Below are positions 62,780 to 64,000 of a stretch of 64,000 bases of DNA, piece by piece. Position 1 is the first letter of the stretch. Each line of letters begins with the position of its first letter. Origin of the DNA: Phascolarctobacterium faecium DSM 14760 (lineage in GTDB: Bacteria > Bacillota > Negativicutes > Acidaminococcales > Acidaminococcaceae); contig NZ_QLTS01000002.1 of the NCBI RefSeq assembly GCF_003269275.1, positions 25,922 to 89,921 of the forward strand, in the 5' to 3' direction. The position numbers were made by a program, and so were the translations under genes. Below the pieces are notes generated by a model. That model was not told the origin of the DNA. It worked only from the letters and a program-made list of their open reading frames with translations, and ran no database searches.

Positions 62780-63970
62780 TTAGAAAGTAACGATCAATTG
62801 AGACCACAAGGTTTTCATTTTGTCGTCAGAATAGGTTTGTTTCAGATCATAGTATTCGATACCGGCGATCATGTTTTTAGCAACAGTATAGTAACCAGCT
62901 ACGCTGTAACCTTTGAAGCCTTCGCCGGAATAGGTCGGGCCATATTCACCATTCATGGTGTGTTGGATAGCAGTGCCTGCAGCCTGTTGATAGTATTTAG
63001 CAACTAAGCCCACAGAACCCGGTTTGGAAGCTTTAGCGCCGCCCAAAGTACCGGTAACTACAAAGCCGTCTTTATCGCCGTCAAGATCTTCAACATCAGA
63101 TCTCAAGTACATAACGCCCAAAGACGCTTTATCGCTGAAGTTATAAGTTGCGCCAACGTTCCAGATGCTGTCGTCGTCGCTGGTGATAGGAGTAGCATCA
63201 CCTTCAAATTTAGTCCAGCCGGCTTCTGCATTTAAAGCGCCGATTTTACCATTAACGCGTGCGCCATAAATTTTATCGAAGCCCCAGTTTTTGAAAGAGT
63301 TGGTCGGTTTGCCATAGAAGGCTTCCAATTTCACTTCTTTACCGAAAGTCAGGTTTACACCATCATAACGGGTATCATAGATATTACCGTCTGCAAGGTT
63401 CAGGTTCTGACGACCTGCAGAAACGCCTACAGCACCGATTTTACCTACAACGTAAGCACGTTGGAATTCAGTGCCTTCATTGCCGATATCATCTGCTAAA
63501 TTCTCGTCATTTTGCAGCATACCAACATATTTCCAATCGTCATTGATTTGACCGTTGATGGAAATACGGGAACGCAGTTTGGAACGATAACCGTCGATAT
63601 CGCCGGAATAATCAGTGTAGTCATAACGTACCTGACCAGTGATTCTAACGTTATCAGATTTTTTCTCCAAAGCTGCAACGCGTACGCCAAGGCTGTCCAG
63701 CTCGTCAGCAAATTCAGCTGCCAAACGGTCTACGTTAGCGCCTTTTGCCATTGCTTTTGCAACGATTTGAGCCATTTCGTAACGGGTCATCAGGCGATCG
63801 CCACCAAAAGTGCCGTTGCCATAACCGTCAACGATACCAGCTGAAGCCAGTTTGTTTACGGAGTCATACGCCCAATGGCCTGCCGGCACATCGGAGAAGG
63901 GGTTTGCAGCATAGGCAGAAGCAGTTACGCCCAATGCCATTGCCATTGCAAGTACTAAAGATTTTTTCAT
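62780..63970 (-). CDS. OmpM-type porin with SLH domain
   Basis: 396 residues. Signal peptide ends AYA; one SLH domain (NPFSDVPAGHWAYDSVNKL, GDRLMTRYEMAQIVAKAM), a coiled-coil linker near 85-110, then a porin-like barrel with alternating strands and a C-terminal TLWSQLIVTF. It would be an abundant outer-membrane channel tied to peptidoglycan. The start has GAGGAGG. Its promoter is outside the window. It is the upstream member of a tandem pair and shares near-identical N-terminal third with the downstream one. Confidence 0.93.
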   Translation of the reverse strand: MKKSLVLAMAMALGVTASAYAANPFSDVPAGHWAYDSVNKLASAGIVDGYGNGTFGGDRLMTRYEMAQIVAKAMAKGANVDRLAAEFADELDSLGVRVAALEKKSDNVRITGQVRYDYTDYSGDIDGYRSKLRSRISINGQINDDWKYVGMLQNDENLADDIGNEGTEFQRAYVVGKIGAVGVSAGRQNLNLADGNIYDTRYDGVNLTFGKEVKLEAFYGKPTNSFKNWGFDKIYGARVNGKIGALNAEAGWTKFEGDATPITSDDDSIWNVGATYNFSDKASLGVMYLRSDVEDLDGDKDGFVVTGTLGGAKASKPGSVGLVAKYYQQAAGTAIQHTMNGEYGPTYSGEGFKGYSVAGYYTVAKNMIAGIEYYDLKQTYSDDKMKTLWSQLIVTF

Positions 63971-64000
63971 GTTTCTTTCCTCCTCGGAAATTTATTAAAG

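Overview
The window looks like a chromosomal segment of a diderm Firmicute (class Negativicutes). The evidence is the combination of Firmicute-type ribosome binding sites and promoters with a full LPS gene set (heptose synthesis, GT9 heptosyltransferases, an LptD-like protein, an O-antigen ligase) and two porins that carry an N-terminal SLH domain (the OmpM type that tethers the outer membrane in Negativicutes). A DcuC-type C4-dicarboxylate carrier and the absence of respiratory genes fit an anaerobic gut acid fermenter such as the Acidaminococcaceae (Phascolarctobacterium-like). The genus is an inference. No insertion sequence, prophage or CRISPR array was seen.

Layout. 1-9853: start of argS with a DUF1934 gene, a Na+/proline symporter, an AraC regulator next to an EamA exporter, a three-gene module (M20 amidohydrolase, DUF3100 permease, small membrane protein), and cysE-gltA. 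9858-16507: a closely packed minus-strand run of seven genes (DUF456, glyoxalase-like, 2-hydroxyacid dehydrogenase, CHAD, unknown, cstA, trpB2). 16656-24337: mscS, adenine deaminase, the arginine-dependent acid resistance pair adiC-adiA behind a leader of about 400 nt, and tRNA-Arg(CCU). 24398-30161: polyphosphate metabolism (ppk and two Ppx/GppA-HD proteins, one with degenerate N-terminal motifs). 30218-34340: a six-gene operon (UDG-like, split ThrE, DUF1232, MntP, PepT-like). 34480-35739: dcuC.

35851-58884 is an envelope polysaccharide region. From the far end it reads lptD-like, gmhA, hldE, hldD, gmhB, waaC, waaF, GT8, which makes and adds ADP-heptose to the core. Then come plus-strand cassettes (deacetylase plus UDP-sugar dehydrogenase; a phosphoethanolamine transferase), a WaaE-like GT2, and a minus-strand glycosyltransferase cluster with the O-antigen ligase and GtrA. 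A diacylglycerol kinase and an LtaS-like phosphotransferase close it. Genes from about 39.4 to 51.7 kb are visibly richer in A+T than their flanks, as is common for O-antigen loci. 59007-63970 holds a secreted repeat protein with a perfect 60-bp tandem duplication, a DUF535/VirK-like gene and two tandem ompM porins.

The most interesting observation is an H-type pseudoknot with two perfect stems (7 and 8 bp) ending about 6 nt before the Shine-Dalgarno of adiC. It is a candidate translational riboswitch for an arginine/agmatine acid-resistance operon. Many minus-strand gene starts were moved from the longest ORF to an internal start that has a proper Shine-Dalgarno.
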